Shown piece after piece: positions 1 through 9,384 of a DNA stretch of 64,000 nucleotides. Position 1 is the first letter of the stretch. Each line of letters begins with the position of its first letter. Origin of the DNA: Aquicoccus sp. G2-2 (lineage in GTDB: Bacteria; Pseudomonadota; Alphaproteobacteria; Rhodobacterales; Rhodobacteraceae); contig NZ_JAYDCK010000003.1 of the NCBI RefSeq assembly GCF_034555965.1, positions 2,728,001-2,792,000 on the forward strand, read 5' to 3'. Under the pieces are notes generated by a model. That model did not search any database. It was not told the DNA's origin and saw nothing but the letters and a program-made list of their open reading frames with translations. Both the position numbers and the translations under genes were made by a program.

Positions 1-258
1 ACAGTCGATGTCGCGCTTAATCCGCAGGCACAGGCAACCTATCCGTTTTCCCGGCTCACCGGCCCGGCCAATATCCTTGTCGTTCCGGCCCGCCATTCTG
101 CCTCGATCTCGGTAAAACTCATGCAGGAAATGGCAGGCGCCACCGTGATCGGGCCGATTCTTGCCGGCGTGGACAACTCGATTCAGATTTGTTCGTCTAA
201 TTCCACGGTTAACGATATCCTAAACATGGCGGTGCTGGCGGCCTGCAAGGTCGGCTAA
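1..258 (+). CDS. maeB: NADP-dependent malic enzyme, C-terminal end (partial)
   Basis: Only the 3' end is in the window: 85 codons read from base 1 to a TAA stop. The stretch FSRLTGPANILVVPARHSA and the following IGPILAGV are typical of the phosphotransacetylase-like C-terminal domain of long bacterial malic enzymes, which oxidatively decarboxylate malate to pyruvate with NADP. In this family the C-terminal domain is thought to serve assembly and allosteric control and not acetyl transfer (family knowledge). The catalytic half is outside the window. A free-standing phosphotransacetylase is the alternative, but the ending ILNMAVLAACKVG fits malic enzyme better. The next gene starts 35 bases downstream on the same strand. 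Confidence 0.85.
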   Translation, partial: TVDVALNPQAQATYPFSRLTGPANILVVPARHSASISVKLMQEMAGATVIGPILAGVDNSIQICSSNSTVNDILNMAVLAACKVG

Positions 259-293
259 ATTGGCATCGCCTTCGCTTTGGAGGCGACGGCACA

Positions 294-1181
294 ATGACGA
301 TCTTCAATCTCGGGTCTATCAATACCGACCATTTCTATTCCGTGCCGCACCTGCCCGCCCCCGGCGAAACGCTGGCGGCAACCGGCTATAGCATCGGCCT
401 TGGTGGAAAAGGCGCAAACCAATCCGTTGCTGCCGCACAGGCCGGCGCGCCCGTTATCCATATCGGCTCGGTTGGCCCCGATGGCGGCACCATGGTGGCC
501 GAGTTGCGCGGCCATGGGGTCGATTGCGCCCATGTCAGCACCGTGCAGGTGCCCACGGCTCATGCCATCATCAATGTCATGCCGGACGGCGAAAATGCTA
601 TCACAATCTTTCCCGGTGCCAATCTGGAACAGTCTCTAACCCACCTTGAATCCGCCATTTCTGCCGCATCCGATGGCGATTGCCTGATCCTTCAAAATGA
701 AACCAACCTGCAACTCGAAGCCGCCAGAATGGCTGACGCCGCCGGGCTTTTCGTGATCTACTCCGCCGCTCCGTTTTCCGCCGACGCGGTGCAGGCCGTG
801 ATGCCCTATACCGACCTTCTGGTGATGAACGCGGTCGAGGCAAAGCAACTCACCACCGCCATTGGCACCGATCTTTCCCAGCTCCCGGTTCGCCACCTGC
901 TGATAACCGACGGCGCTCGCGGGGCAACCTGGCACGACCAAACATCCAAAGAGGCGCTGCATGTCCCCGCGTTCCCGGTAACACCCGTCGACACCACCGG
1001 CGCGGGGGATTGCTTCATCGGCTACGCGGTTGCCGGGTTGAATGAAGGCATGAGCCCAGAACAGGCCCTGCGTCTGGCCACCGCCGCGTCGGCCCTTCAG
1101 GTGCAGCGCCCCGGAACAGCCGATGCCATTCCGGCGCGGGCCGAGGTCGATGCCTTTCTGGCCGAACAGGGCGCCGCCTAA
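294..1181 (+). CDS. rbsK: Ribokinase (PfkB family sugar kinase)
   Basis: A 295-residue cytosolic sugar kinase of normal ribokinase length, phosphorylating ribose or a related sugar with ATP. The N-terminal GSINTD and the GGKGANQSVAAAQAG signature (about residues 37-51) form the sugar-binding region. DTTGAGD (about residues 232-238) is the second PfkB signature with the catalytic Asp and anion hole. The ATG follows a GGAGG-like ribosome site (ttggaggcgac). No sugar transporter or lac-type repressor accompanies it, so the exact substrate is not fixed by context. It ends eight bases from the convergent msrA remnant. Fructokinase or another PfkB kinase remains possible, though the GGKGANQ form favours ribokinase. 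Confidence 0.85.
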   Translation: MTIFNLGSINTDHFYSVPHLPAPGETLAATGYSIGLGGKGANQSVAAAQAGAPVIHIGSVGPDGGTMVAELRGHGVDCAHVSTVQVPTAHAIINVMPDGENAITIFPGANLEQSLTHLESAISAASDGDCLILQNETNLQLEAARMADAAGLFVIYSAAPFSADAVQAVMPYTDLLVMNAVEAKQLTTAIGTDLSQLPVRHLLITDGARGATWHDQTSKEALHVPAFPVTPVDTTGAGDCFIGYAVAGLNEGMSPEQALRLATAASALQVQRPGTADAIPARAEVDAFLAEQGAA

Positions 1182-1189
1182 AACCGGGC

Positions 1190-1849
1190 TCAGTGGGTAA
1201 ATGCTGCCGCCTTACCCCAAAGCTGCTTCACCCGCGCGTCCCGCCCACAGGCCATGCGATAGAATTTGTAAGCCGTGGCTTGTGTCTTCGGTCCCGCCCG
1301 CGTGAGCACCAGCTTGCTGCTTTTGTAATAATCCTGATGATAGGCTTCTGCCTTATAGAATGTCTTGGCGGGCAAAATAGGCGTAACGATCTTCTGCTTC
1401 AAATCCGCCTGCGCCTGCGCTTTCACCTTCTCTGCCAAAGCCTGTTGCGCCTTGTTAGAGACGAAAACAGCGGTTCGATAGCTCGCCCCCGATCACAGAA
1501 CTGGCCGCCTGCATCGGTCGGATCGACCGAACGGAAAAACATTTGCAACAATGTCTTCCGGCTCACCCGCCCTGCATCAAAAATGATCTTCACCGCCTCA
1601 TAATGCCCGGTGCCGCCGTGACCCACCTGCTTATAGGTCGGGTTTTTCAGCGTCCCGCCGGTATAACCCGAAATCGCCTCGATCACCCCCGGCACCTGCT
1701 CGAAATCCGCTTCGACGCACCAAAAACACCCCCGCGACCACCAACGTCTCGCGCGGCCCGGCCTCGGCTCGCCCGCAATGCAGGAGTGTCACCGCTGCGA
1801 TCAGCACGGCCAAAATGACAGGTTTGATTTCTTGCAAGGATTTGAACAT
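1190..1849 (-). pseudogene. msrA: Peptide-methionine (S)-S-oxide reductase, exported, frameshifted twice
   Basis: Three overlapping minus-strand reading frames together make one MsrA. The ATG at 1849 has a GGAGG-type site and is followed by a hydrophobic signal sequence ([11 protein letters not shown]). Next come the shifted [11 protein letters not shown] active-site motif, then [21 protein letters not shown], and the C-terminal FYKAEAYHQDYY. MsrA reduces methionine-S-sulfoxide in damaged proteins; the signal peptide suggests a periplasmic form. The breaks lie at a run of five C at 1729-1733, inside the catalytic motif, and at another at 1486-1490. One added base repairs the second; the first needs two added or one removed. 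Because both lie in homopolymers, the live gene may be intact in the organism. Confidence 0.85.
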
Positions 1850-1994
1850 GATCCACCCTCCTACCAACAGTCTGCCCGCTTACGGCCGCCCCGCCAATCA
1901 CCTGAAACCTCGCTTCACGCATGAGTGAGCGCGCGTGACCCCTTGCCCCTGCCACGCAAGGCGTTAGCGTCAGAGCGGAAAGTGGAGGAACAGA

Positions 1995-2900
1995 ATGCAC
2001 GATCACGTCACCACCCATCAGGCCGAAGAAGACGCCCGCAATGAACAGATCCACATCTGGCTAAATGGCCGCATCGTCCCAAAGGCAGAGGCGCTCGTTT
2101 CGGTCTATGACAGCGGCTTCATGCTGGGCGATGGCGTCTGGGAAGGCCTGCGGCTTTATGACGGCACATGGGCGTTTCTCGATGAACATATGGACCGGTT
2201 GTTCGAGGGCGCAAAAGCGATTGATCTCGATATCGGCCTAAGCCGGGACAAGCTGATTTCCGCCTTGTTAGAGACGCAAAAAGCCAACGAAATGACCAGC
2301 GATGCCCATGCCCGCCTGATGATTACCCGTGGCGTGAAAACCCACCCGTTTCAGCACCCCTCATTGTCGCGTCAGGGGCCAACCATCGTTATCATCATCG
2401 AACATTCCCGCCCATCGATTCCGCGCCCGATCCGGCTCGCCACCGTGCCGCATATCCGTGGCCTGCCGATGACGCAGGACCCGAAACTCAATTCCCATTC
2501 CAAGCTGAACTGCATCCTCGCCTGTATCGCCGCCGAAAAGGCCGGCGCTGATGAAGGGTTGATGCTCGACATCAACGGCTTCGTGAACACCACCAACGCC
2601 TGCAATTTCTTCATCGTCCGCAAAGGCGAAGTTTGGACCTCCACGGGCGACTATTGCATGAACGGCATCACCCGGCAGAAAGTGATCGACCTGTGCCGCG
2701 CCAACGACATCCCGGTGTTTGAGAGGAACTTCTCGCTCGTTGATACCTACGGCGCAGATGAAGCGTTCCTGACCGGATCGTTCGGTGCCCAAACCCCGGT
2801 GGGCGAAATCGACGGCCGCCAGATCGGCAGCGGCGAAATGGGTCCCGTCACCAAACGCCTGCGCACCCTTTACAAGGATCTGATCGCGTCACTCACCTAA
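1995..2900 (+). CDS. Class IV aminotransferase (branched-chain / D-amino-acid type)
   Basis: A 301-residue PLP enzyme of fold type IV. WLNGRIVPKAEALVSVYDSG is followed by GDGVWEGLRLYDG near the N-terminus. The PLP lysine is probably the K of LNSHSKLN (about residue 175). The C-terminal LTGSFGAQTPVGEIDGR holds the phosphate-binding turn of the family. A good ribosome site (GTGGAGG) precedes the ATG. Family members transaminate branched-chain or D-amino acids, or act as aminodeoxychorismate lyase; sequence alone does not choose. It is followed 39 bases later by a sulfotransferase-like gene. I recall plant proteins annotated as branched-chain-aminotransferase-like in which these two domains are fused, which supports a shared role for the pair. 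Confidence 0.8.
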   Translation: MHDHVTTHQAEEDARNEQIHIWLNGRIVPKAEALVSVYDSGFMLGDGVWEGLRLYDGTWAFLDEHMDRLFEGAKAIDLDIGLSRDKLISALLETQKANEMTSDAHARLMITRGVKTHPFQHPSLSRQGPTIVIIIEHSRPSIPRPIRLATVPHIRGLPMTQDPKLNSHSKLNCILACIAAEKAGADEGLMLDINGFVNTTNACNFFIVRKGEVWTSTGDYCMNGITRQKVIDLCRANDIPVFERNFSLVDTYGADEAFLTGSFGAQTPVGEIDGRQIGSGEMGPVTKRLRTLYKDLIASLT

Positions 2901-2939
2901 GGCGGGATTCACCTGCCACTCCATCAAAGGAACCCGCCA

Positions 2940-3653
2940 ATGCGCATCGCTATGTGGTCCGGCCCCCGCAATCTCTCAACCGCGATGATGTATGCCTTCG
3001 CCGCCCGCCCCGATTTCGCCGTGATGGACGAACCGTTCTACGCCGCCTATCTGGCCGAAACCGGCCTTGATCATCCGATGCGCACGGAAATTCTCGCCTC
3101 ACAGCCTAACGATCCGAACGCAGTGATAACCGAACTTTTAGGCTCTATTCCGGCCCAAAAACCGCATCTCTACCAAAAGCACATGACCCAACACATGCTG
3201 CCCACAATCCCGCGCGACTGGATGGCCAATGTCACCAATGTCTTTCTCATCCGGCATCCCGCCCGTGTCGTCGCCAGCTTCGCCGCGAAGTATGAAAACC
3301 CGTCACTCTCCGATATCGGCTTTGTTCAACAGGCCGCGCTCTATGACGACATAACCGCCATGGGCGGCATTCCCATCGTGATCGACAGCGCCGACATTCG
3401 CCGCGCCCCCGAAACCATGCTCAAACGCCTGTGCGCGGCCATTGGTCTGGAGTGGGATTCCAACATGCTCTCATGGCCCGCCGGCGGGCACCCGTCCGAT
3501 GGCGTCTGGGCCGCACATTGGTATGGGGCCGTGCATCGCTCCACCGGTTTCGCCGCCGCCGAAGGCCCGCTGCCCACGCTCGCCGCGAAAGAGGCGGCCC
3601 TCGCCAAAGCGGCTCTCCCAGCCTACGAAAAACTCGCCGCCGTGAAGCTCTGA
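2940..3653 (+). CDS. Sulfotransferase-like P-loop protein paired with the aminotransferase
   Basis: A 237-residue protein starting MRIAMWSGPRNLSTAMMYAF, in which SGPRNLSTA sits where sulfotransferases bind the 5'-phosphosulfate of PAPS. NVFLIRHPARVVASFAAKY (about residues 99-117) matches the second, 3'-phosphate-binding motif (RxPxxxxxS). It is shorter than typical carbohydrate sulfotransferases and its true reaction is unknown. It follows the class IV aminotransferase closely, with a good ribosome site (AAAGGAACC), so the two are probably one transcript. The acceptor could be a small amino or keto compound, but that is inference. It is not related in context to the exopolysaccharide genes elsewhere in the window. 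Confidence 0.7.
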   Translation: MRIAMWSGPRNLSTAMMYAFAARPDFAVMDEPFYAAYLAETGLDHPMRTEILASQPNDPNAVITELLGSIPAQKPHLYQKHMTQHMLPTIPRDWMANVTNVFLIRHPARVVASFAAKYENPSLSDIGFVQQAALYDDITAMGGIPIVIDSADIRRAPETMLKRLCAAIGLEWDSNMLSWPAGGHPSDGVWAAHWYGAVHRSTGFAAAEGPLPTLAAKEAALAKAALPAYEKLAAVKL

Positions 3654-3816
3654 TTGACCGGGCGAGCCGGGGCGTCGCCGTTTACCTATCGTTAACCGCG
3701 CCCGCCCCGTTAAACGCCAATTTCGCGCCACGGCGCCAGACAGGAGAGCAGCCAAGGTGCAGTCGGGGTGCCATACACCCGTTTTCGGCCAGCGATTCGC
3801 CGTTAACCATCGGCGC

Positions 3817-5046
3817 TTATTTGCCAGTCACCCGGTTCTTGCGCATCGCCAACAGCCGCAAACGCAGCGCGTTGAGCTGGATGAACCCGGCGGCATCCTT
3901 CTGGTCATAAGCGCCCGCATCATCCTCGAACGTCACATGCTCTTCGGAATAAAGCGAATAGTCCGACCAACGGCTCACCACCCGCGCCAAACCCTTGTAA
4001 AGCTTGACTCTTACGGTCCCGGTCACGAACTCTTGGCTGTTGTCGATCAGCGCCTGAAGCATCTCGCGTTCGGGCGAATACCAGAACCCGTTATAGATCA
4101 GCTCGGCATATTGCGGCATGATCTGATCCTTCAGATGCATCGCCCCGCGATCCATCGTGATGCTCTCAATCCCGCGATGCGCTTCCAAAAGGATGGTCCC
4201 GCCCGGCGTCTCATAGATACCGCGCGATTTCATCCCGACAAACCGCCCCTCCACCAGATCAAGCCGCCCGATACCGTGCTTGCCACCATATTCATTCAGC
4301 TTTGTCAGAAGGTTAGCAGGGCTAAGCGATTTTCCGTCAATGCTGACCGCATCGCCCTTTTCAAACCCGATCTCGATGAATTCAGGCGTGTCCGGCGCAT
4401 CTTCGGGGTGAACCGTGCGCTGGTAAACATAATCCGGCGCTTCCTGCCCCGGATCTTCCAGAACCTTACCTTCGCTCGATGTGTGCAACAGGTTCGCATC
4501 CACCGAAAACGGCGCTTCCCCGCGCTTGTCCTTGGCGATCGGAATCTGGTTTTCCTCGGCAAAAGCCAACAGTTTCGTGCGGCTGGACAAATCCCATTCC
4601 CGCCAAGGCGCGATCACCTTGATATCCGGGTTCAAAGCATAGGCCGCCAGCTCAAACCGCACCTGATCATTGCCCTTGCCGGTAGCGCCATGTGCCACCG
4701 CATCAGCACCGGTTTCCGCCGCGATCTCGACCAACCGTTTGGAAATCAACGGTCGCGCTATCGAGGTGCCAAGCAAATAAAGCCCCTCATACTGCGCATT
4801 CGCCCGGAACATCGGGAAAACGAAATCGCGTACGAATTCTTCCCGAACATCCTCGATAAAGATATTTTCTGGTTTTATTCCAAGAATTTCCGCCTTTTGC
4901 CGCGCCGGCTCAAGCTCTTCACCCTGGCCCAGATCCGCGGTGAACGTCACCACTTCGCAACCATACTCCGTCTGCAACCACTTCAGGATGATCGACGTAT
5001 CAAGGCCACCGGAATAGGCCAGCACAACTTTCTTCGGCGCAGACAT
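3817..5046 (-). CDS. argG: Argininosuccinate synthase
   Basis: A 409-residue cytosolic enzyme joining citrulline and aspartate with ATP to make argininosuccinate, the penultimate step of arginine synthesis. The N-terminal [15 protein letters not shown] (about residues 9-23) is the PP-loop ATP pyrophosphatase motif. [13 protein letters not shown] (about residues 119-131) is the second family signature. Length and both motifs are standard for bacterial ArgG. The gene stands alone: it converges with the sulfotransferase-like gene downstream, and about 450 bases without a gene lie upstream. No other arginine gene is in the window. The long open frame on the opposite strand (about 3757-5439) is a shadow of its GC-rich codons. 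Confidence 0.97.
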   Translation of the reverse strand: MSAPKKVVLAYSGGLDTSIILKWLQTEYGCEVVTFTADLGQGEELEPARQKAEILGIKPENIFIEDVREEFVRDFVFPMFRANAQYEGLYLLGTSIARPLISKRLVEIAAETGADAVAHGATGKGNDQVRFELAAYALNPDIKVIAPWREWDLSSRTKLLAFAEENQIPIAKDKRGEAPFSVDANLLHTSSEGKVLEDPGQEAPDYVYQRTVHPEDAPDTPEFIEIGFEKGDAVSIDGKSLSPANLLTKLNEYGGKHGIGRLDLVEGRFVGMKSRGIYETPGGTILLEAHRGIESITMDRGAMHLKDQIMPQYAELIYNGFWYSPEREMLQALIDNSQEFVTGTVRVKLYKGLARVVSRWSDYSLYSEEHVTFEDDAGAYDQKDAAGFIQLNALRLRLLAMRKNRVTGK

Positions 5047-5492
5047 CGCTTTTCCCCTCGTTCAAGTCACCGGCGCGATACCGGGTTTTCCGCCGCAGGG
5101 CAAGGTGTCGGGCTTGCCTCTGCCACCCAGCTTTCCCAAGGCTGGCAAGCGAACTTTCAGCAAGGTTTCCAGACGCGCCCGCACCGCCGAACGCGCCACG
5201 CCCAAGTTCGCCGCCGAGGCCCGCTGCAACGCAATGTTCATCTTTCAGAAAGGTCTGGTTGCTATATCTCGTCCAAGCGCGAAGATTTGTCGCCGGTTCG
5301 CACCCACAAGCTGCACAGCGTCTTTAATGCCAGACGTAAAGTTTTTGCAAAAGGGATGCCACTGAGGAGTTTCATTTGCGCCAGTATGCGAAATCACGCG
5401 CCGCGAGTGTTTCGGTCTTCTGTTGCGCAAGCTGAATGATGCAGGCCGCTCCTACCGCGGCATCCAACGGTGACCCATGACTGAGTTTTGGC
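5047..5492. other. Gene-free stretch upstream of argG
   Basis: About 450 bases between argG (leaving to the left) and the end of the Hpt gene. Short open frames exist on both strands, but none has a ribosome site together with a recognisable protein, and the proline/arginine-rich translations look like out-of-frame reading. The argG promoter must lie near 5050-5100. I see no tRNA, repeat or clear terminator here. Confidence 0.4.
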
Positions 5493-5824
5493 CTAAGCCA
5501 TCAGCCTCACCAACAGATCGCTCTTAAAACGCGCCTTCGACTGTTCATAACTCTCGATCACGGCGGTCGCCTCTAGACCCCCAAAATCCCCCGCCCGCGC
5601 CGCCCGTTCGCCTATGGCACAAAGCTCCGCGAACGCGGTAAAGCCAAAATTGAGCGCACTGCCTTTCAGGAAATGAAGGCACTCTTCCAATTGCTCATCC
5701 GGCACCCCCTACACAGTTGCCCAATCGCTTCGTCAATTTCTGCAAGAAACAAATCGACAACTTCGGCGAAATCTTCTTCGCCGATCTCGTCGCGCAACTC
5801 TGTCACTTTGCGCCAGTCGATCAT
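5493..5824 (-). pseudogene. Histidine phosphotransfer (Hpt) protein, frameshifted at a C run
   Basis: The first frame begins MIDWRKVTELRDEIGEEDFA at 5824, behind a GGGGGTGG site. A second frame continues PDEQLEECLHFLKGSALNFG and ends at 5493. HFLKGSALNFG carries the phospho-accepting His and the KGSA signature of Hpt domains. Adding one C in the run at 5705-5709 joins the halves into a protein of about 110 residues, the usual size of a lone Hpt. Such proteins relay phosphate between hybrid kinases and response regulators in the cytosol. The divergent neighbour is a receiver-phosphatase protein, so the two probably form one relay. The break is likely a base-call artefact. Confidence 0.8.
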
Positions 5825-5990
5825 GGCCACCCCCTTTGAGCATAGCCTCACCCTAACGAGCGCGTTTTAACAACGCATTGCGAACGTTAAGTAAAATGCC
5901 AATTTTCATTACACTTTGCCCCATTCATCAGGAGTTAAGCCCCCGGCTTTATGCATGACATCGAAACTCTGGAGGGGGCCGGGGACATCG

Positions 5991-7282
5991 ATGGCACTAC
6001 CGACTCCATTGGGCGAGCGATTACCGGCCTCAGCAGGCCCATCTCTGCCGCCCACCGTGCTCGTCGTTGATGATAGCCGTATGCAAAGGCGCCTTCTGCG
6101 GAGTTTACTGACACGCTGGGGTTACCGTGTGCTCGAAGCAGCGTCAGGCACGCAGGCGCTCGAAATTTCCGCTGAGAAAACCCCGGACATGATCATCTCC
6201 GACTGGATGATGCCGGGGATGACCGGGTTGGAATTCTGCCGGAAATTCCGTGCAATGGACCGTGAAACCTACGGTTACTTTATCCTGCTCACCTCAAAAA
6301 ACGAGAAAGAGGAGGTTGCCGAAGGACTCGACACAGGGGCGGATGATTTTCTGACCAAGCCGGTCAATACCGGTGAACTCCGCGCCCGCCTGACGGCAGG
6401 CGAACGCATCCTTCGCATGGAACGGGAACTGACCGCAAAGAACCGGCTGATCAAGGCGACCCTGGAAGAATTGCAATCACTCTACGCTTCAATCGACAGC
6501 GATCTGCGCGAAGCACAAAAACTACAACAATCCCTCATTCGAGAGCGAAGCCGTGATTTTGGGTTGGCGCAGATTTCACTTTTGTTGCGATCGAGCGGCC
6601 ACGTTGGCGGTGATCTCGTTGGCTTCTTCCCGGTGAACAAGTCACGCATCGGCCTTTACGCGATTGATGTTTCCGGTCACGGCATCAGTTCGGCACTAAT
6701 GACAGCTCGGCTTGCTGGCTATCTCTCCTCCGCATCACCCGAGCACAATATCGCCATGGAACAGGCAGCAGACGGTAGTCATTTCTCCATCCCCCCGCCA
6801 AGGTGATCACCAACCTAAATCACCTCATGTTCAAGGAAATGGAAACCGAACACTATTTTACCTTGTTTCTGGCTGATCTTGATTTGACAACCGGCCATGT
6901 CCGCATGGCTCAAGCTGGCCATCCTCACCCGTTGATACAGCGCGCTTCGGGAGCGATTACCCAGCAAGGCCCAGGCGGCTTGCCTGTTGGCCTGATCGAG
7001 GGGGCGCAATATGAAGAGTTTGAAACCATTCTGGCCCCCGGTGACCGGCTTTTGATATGCTCCGATGGTTTCATCGAATGTCCAAATCCCAGCAATGAGC
7101 TTCTTGGCGAAAAGGGGCTCAAAGCCTTCATGACAGAGCTGAAAAATACGTCAGGCCCGGAATTACTCGACAGACTGATCTGGAAACTTGCGAGCTTCGC
7201 AAGACGCAGTGATTTCTATGACGATGTTTCCGCCGTGCTACTGGAGTTTCAGGGGAGTCCGGTAAACTCTCCGCCTGCATAG
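5991..7282 (+). pseudogene. Response regulator with PP2C/SpoIIE-type phosphatase output, frameshifted at a C run
   Basis: Begins at ATG 5991 behind GGAGGGGGCC. An N-terminal receiver domain (about residues 22-140) has VLVVDDSRMQRR, the phospho-acceptor Asp in SDWMMPGMTG, and FLTKPVN with the conserved Lys. A helical linker (ELTAKNRLIKATLEELQSLY) leads to a PPM/SpoIIE phosphatase domain with GGDLVGFF, DVSGHGISSALM, GGLPVG and DRLLICSDG. Members dephosphorylate anti-sigma-factor antagonists or similar partners under phosphorelay control. The frame breaks at six C (6791-6796); one extra C joins both halves into about 430 residues. Without repair, the first half ends at 6806, inside the phosphatase. 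The Hpt gene is divergent, so a shared phosphorelay is likely. No anti-sigma partner is visible nearby. Confidence 0.82.
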
Positions 7283-7707
7283 CGCGCCGCGAAATTCCGG
7301 TCGCCCGAATTTCCAAGCATTTCCGCAGCCAATTGCACCGAAACCCAAATAGCAGTGTGAGCTGCCTCACTCGGTTCTGCCAATCGCAGCACGGGCCGCG
7401 CAACGTATATCTCACAGAGTTTTTCAGCCCAGATGTCATAGTCGGGCATGAAGGTGAACCGCCGGAATGCCCCCAAACGCCGAGGGGAGGCAATCTTCCA
7501 ACCCGTTTCCTCAAACACCTCCCGATGCAACGCCTGAACCGGAGACTCGCCGGGTTCGATGCCGCCACCCGGCAATTGCACTTCCTCAAACGGTGCGGCC
7601 TGGAAAGTAAGCAAGAGCTCCCCTTCCTTCGGCAATATCGCATAAACACCGCGCCTGAACACATACCGCTTGCCACCGATAGGTGCCTTTCCAAATCGTC
7701 TGATCAT
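7249..7707 (-). CDS. NUDIX hydrolase
   Basis: A 152-residue NUDIX pyrophosphohydrolase. GGGIEPGESPVQALHREVFE followed by ETGW is a full NUDIX box (GX5EX7REUXEEXGU) at about residues 49-72, carrying the metal-binding Glu residues. I start it at ATG 7707 (MIRRFGKAPIGGKRYVFRRG); the longer open frame upstream has no family resemblance. The substrate is not clear; small stand-alone NUDIX proteins of this kind hydrolyse nucleoside diphosphate derivatives. Its 3' end overlaps the convergent phosphatase gene by 34 bases. It is divergent from hslO across about 90 bases, which should contain both promoters. Confidence 0.85.
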   Translation of the reverse strand: MIRRFGKAPIGGKRYVFRRGVYAILPKEGELLLTFQAAPFEEVQLPGGGIEPGESPVQALHREVFEETGWKIASPRRLGAFRRFTFMPDYDIWAEKLCEIYVARPVLRLAEPSEAAHTAIWVSVQLAAEMLGNSGDRNFAARYAGGEFTGLP

Positions 7708-7796
7708 TGAAAACCCTGTTGCTCTTGCCCTTGTGCAATGCCTTGCCGCGCCTATCTCATCGCGGTATGCCAAGCTCCAACGCCTAAGGAAACCCC

Positions 7797-8795
7797 ATGA
7801 CAACCGGAAAACAGATCGTCTGGGACGACACAGTCCTACCGTTTCAGCTCGATAACGCTGACATCCGTGGCCGTGTTGCGCGGCTTGACGGTGTTCTTGA
7901 AAGCATCCTGAAGCAGCACAATTATCCCACGCCCGTCGAAGCATTGGTGGCAGAAATGGTTCTGCTCACAGCCTTGATCGGGCAAACGGTCAAGCTGCGT
8001 TGGAAGCTTTCATTGCAGGTCCAATCAAACGGCCCGGTGCGAATGATTGCCACCGACTACTTCGCCCCGGAAGAGGCCGGACGCAGCGCCAAGATCCGCG
8101 CCTACGCCAGTTTTGATCCTGAGCGGGTCAGCGACAACACGCCTTTTGCACAGGTAGGAGAGGGCTATTTCGCCATCCTGATCGACCAAGGGGAAGGCAC
8201 AACCCCCTACAAGGGCATTACCCCGATCGCTGGCACATCGCTTGCCGACTGCGCCGAGGCTTATTTTGCGCAATCTGAACAATTGCCCACTCGTTTCTCG
8301 CTTAGTTTTGGTAAGTCAACAGAACAAGGCGCAAAGGAGCGGTGGCGGGCAGGCGGTATCATGCTCCAGCATATGCCGAAAGCGTCACCGCTATCTGCCG
8401 TCAGCGGCGCTACGGGCGCAAGCGGGCTGCTGAGCGCCGATGATTTGCTCACCGGCGATATCGGCGAAAACTGGAATCGTGCGAACATATTGCTTGATAC
8501 GGTCGAGCAACTCGAACTCATCGGCCCCCGTGTCACACCAACTGACCTGCTTGTGAGGCTCTTTCACGAAGAAGGCCCGCGTGTATTCGAATCTCAACCA
8601 ATCCGCTTTGGCTGCACTTGTTCAGAAGACCGTGTGCGTCAAAGCCTTTCGATCTATTCCAAACGCGATATCGAAAAAATGACAACAATCGATGGTCGCG
8701 TCACAGCAGATTGTCAGTTCTGCGGCCACCACTACGATCTCGATCCAAAGAGTGTCGGGTTCGAGGCGGAAAAGGATCAGGATGAGCGCTCCTGA
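7797..8795 (+). CDS. hslO: Redox-regulated chaperone Hsp33
   Basis: A 332-residue cytosolic holdase that is activated by oxidation and unfolding. The zinc-binding redox switch is visible at the C-terminus as CTC (about residue 273) and CQFC (about residue 307), the CXC...CXXC layout of the family. The N-terminal core has YFAILIDQGEGTTPYKGITP, typical of alphaproteobacterial Hsp33. ATG 7797 lies a few bases after AAGGAAACC. It is the first gene of a tight operon: the next gene starts inside its 3' end (14-base overlap), followed by cca and an RNA methyltransferase. The grouping of an oxidative-stress chaperone with RNA and nucleotide maintenance genes is typical of Rhodobacterales (from memory). 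Confidence 0.95.
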   Translation: MTTGKQIVWDDTVLPFQLDNADIRGRVARLDGVLESILKQHNYPTPVEALVAEMVLLTALIGQTVKLRWKLSLQVQSNGPVRMIATDYFAPEEAGRSAKIRAYASFDPERVSDNTPFAQVGEGYFAILIDQGEGTTPYKGITPIAGTSLADCAEAYFAQSEQLPTRFSLSFGKSTEQGAKERWRAGGIMLQHMPKASPLSAVSGATGASGLLSADDLLTGDIGENWNRANILLDTVEQLELIGPRVTPTDLLVRLFHEEGPRVFESQPIRFGCTCSEDRVRQSLSIYSKRDIEKMTTIDGRVTADCQFCGHHYDLDPKSVGFEAEKDQDERS

Positions 8796-9384
8796 TCCAC
8801 TTTCCTCGGTGATCAAAGCCCTTACAGCGGACGGCCGCGGGTCGTCGGATTTCGATCTGAACACCGACACGGTTCTACCGCCTGATCGCAAATTGCGCGA
8901 AGCGGCCGTTCTGGTGCCGCTGATCCAGCGCGAAAACGGCCTGCGGGTGATCCTCACCAAACGCTCTTCGCAACTTAAACATCACCCCGGCCAAATCGCC
9001 TTTCCGGGTGGAAAGGTCGATCCCGGAGATATTGACGCCCCAGCCGCCGCCCTGCGCGAAGCGTATGAAGAAATAGGCCTTCCTCGGGGAAATGCCGAGC
9101 TTCTGGGTGAATTGCCGCCGCATGAAACGGTCACCGGATTCATGGTTACACCTGTTGTTGCCCGTATCGCACCGTTTGAGCCAGTGCCAGAACCTGGCGA
9201 AGTAGATGAGATTTTCGAGGTGCCGCTCGCCCACATCAGCGATGTGACGCGCTTTACAATCCAGCATCGTCGTTGGTTGGGGCAGCGTCGGTATTACTAT
9301 ACTGTGCCTTACGGCCCGTATTATATCTGGGGTGCAACCGCTCGCGTTCTGCGCGGGCTAGCAGAGCGCATGAAAAGCCTATGA
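8782..9384 (+). CDS. CoA pyrophosphatase-type NUDIX hydrolase
   Basis: A 200-residue NUDIX protein starting at ATG 8782, inside the end of hslO. LTKRSSQLKHHPGQIAFPGG (about residues 58-77) is the UPF0035 signature of enzymes that split coenzyme A and its derivatives into 3',5'-ADP and phosphopantetheine. It is followed by the NUDIX box GGKVDPGD...REAYEEIGL. The tyrosine-rich tail (RRYYYTVPYGPYYIWGATAR) also fits that family. Translation is probably coupled to hslO upstream and to cca downstream, whose ATG overlaps this stop in an ATGA arrangement. Likely a cytosolic house-cleaning enzyme. Confidence 0.9.
   Translation: MSAPDPLSSVIKALTADGRGSSDFDLNTDTVLPPDRKLREAAVLVPLIQRENGLRVILTKRSSQLKHHPGQIAFPGGKVDPGDIDAPAAALREAYEEIGLPRGNAELLGELPPHETVTGFMVTPVVARIAPFEPVPEPGEVDEIFEVPLAHISDVTRFTIQHRRWLGQRRYYYTVPYGPYYIWGATARVLRGLAERMKSL

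Noticed and set aside
3757..5439. 560-codon open frame on the plus strand
   Set aside because: It lies opposite argG and runs past its start; its His/Arg/Pro-rich translation is a typical shadow frame with no ribosome site or known domain.
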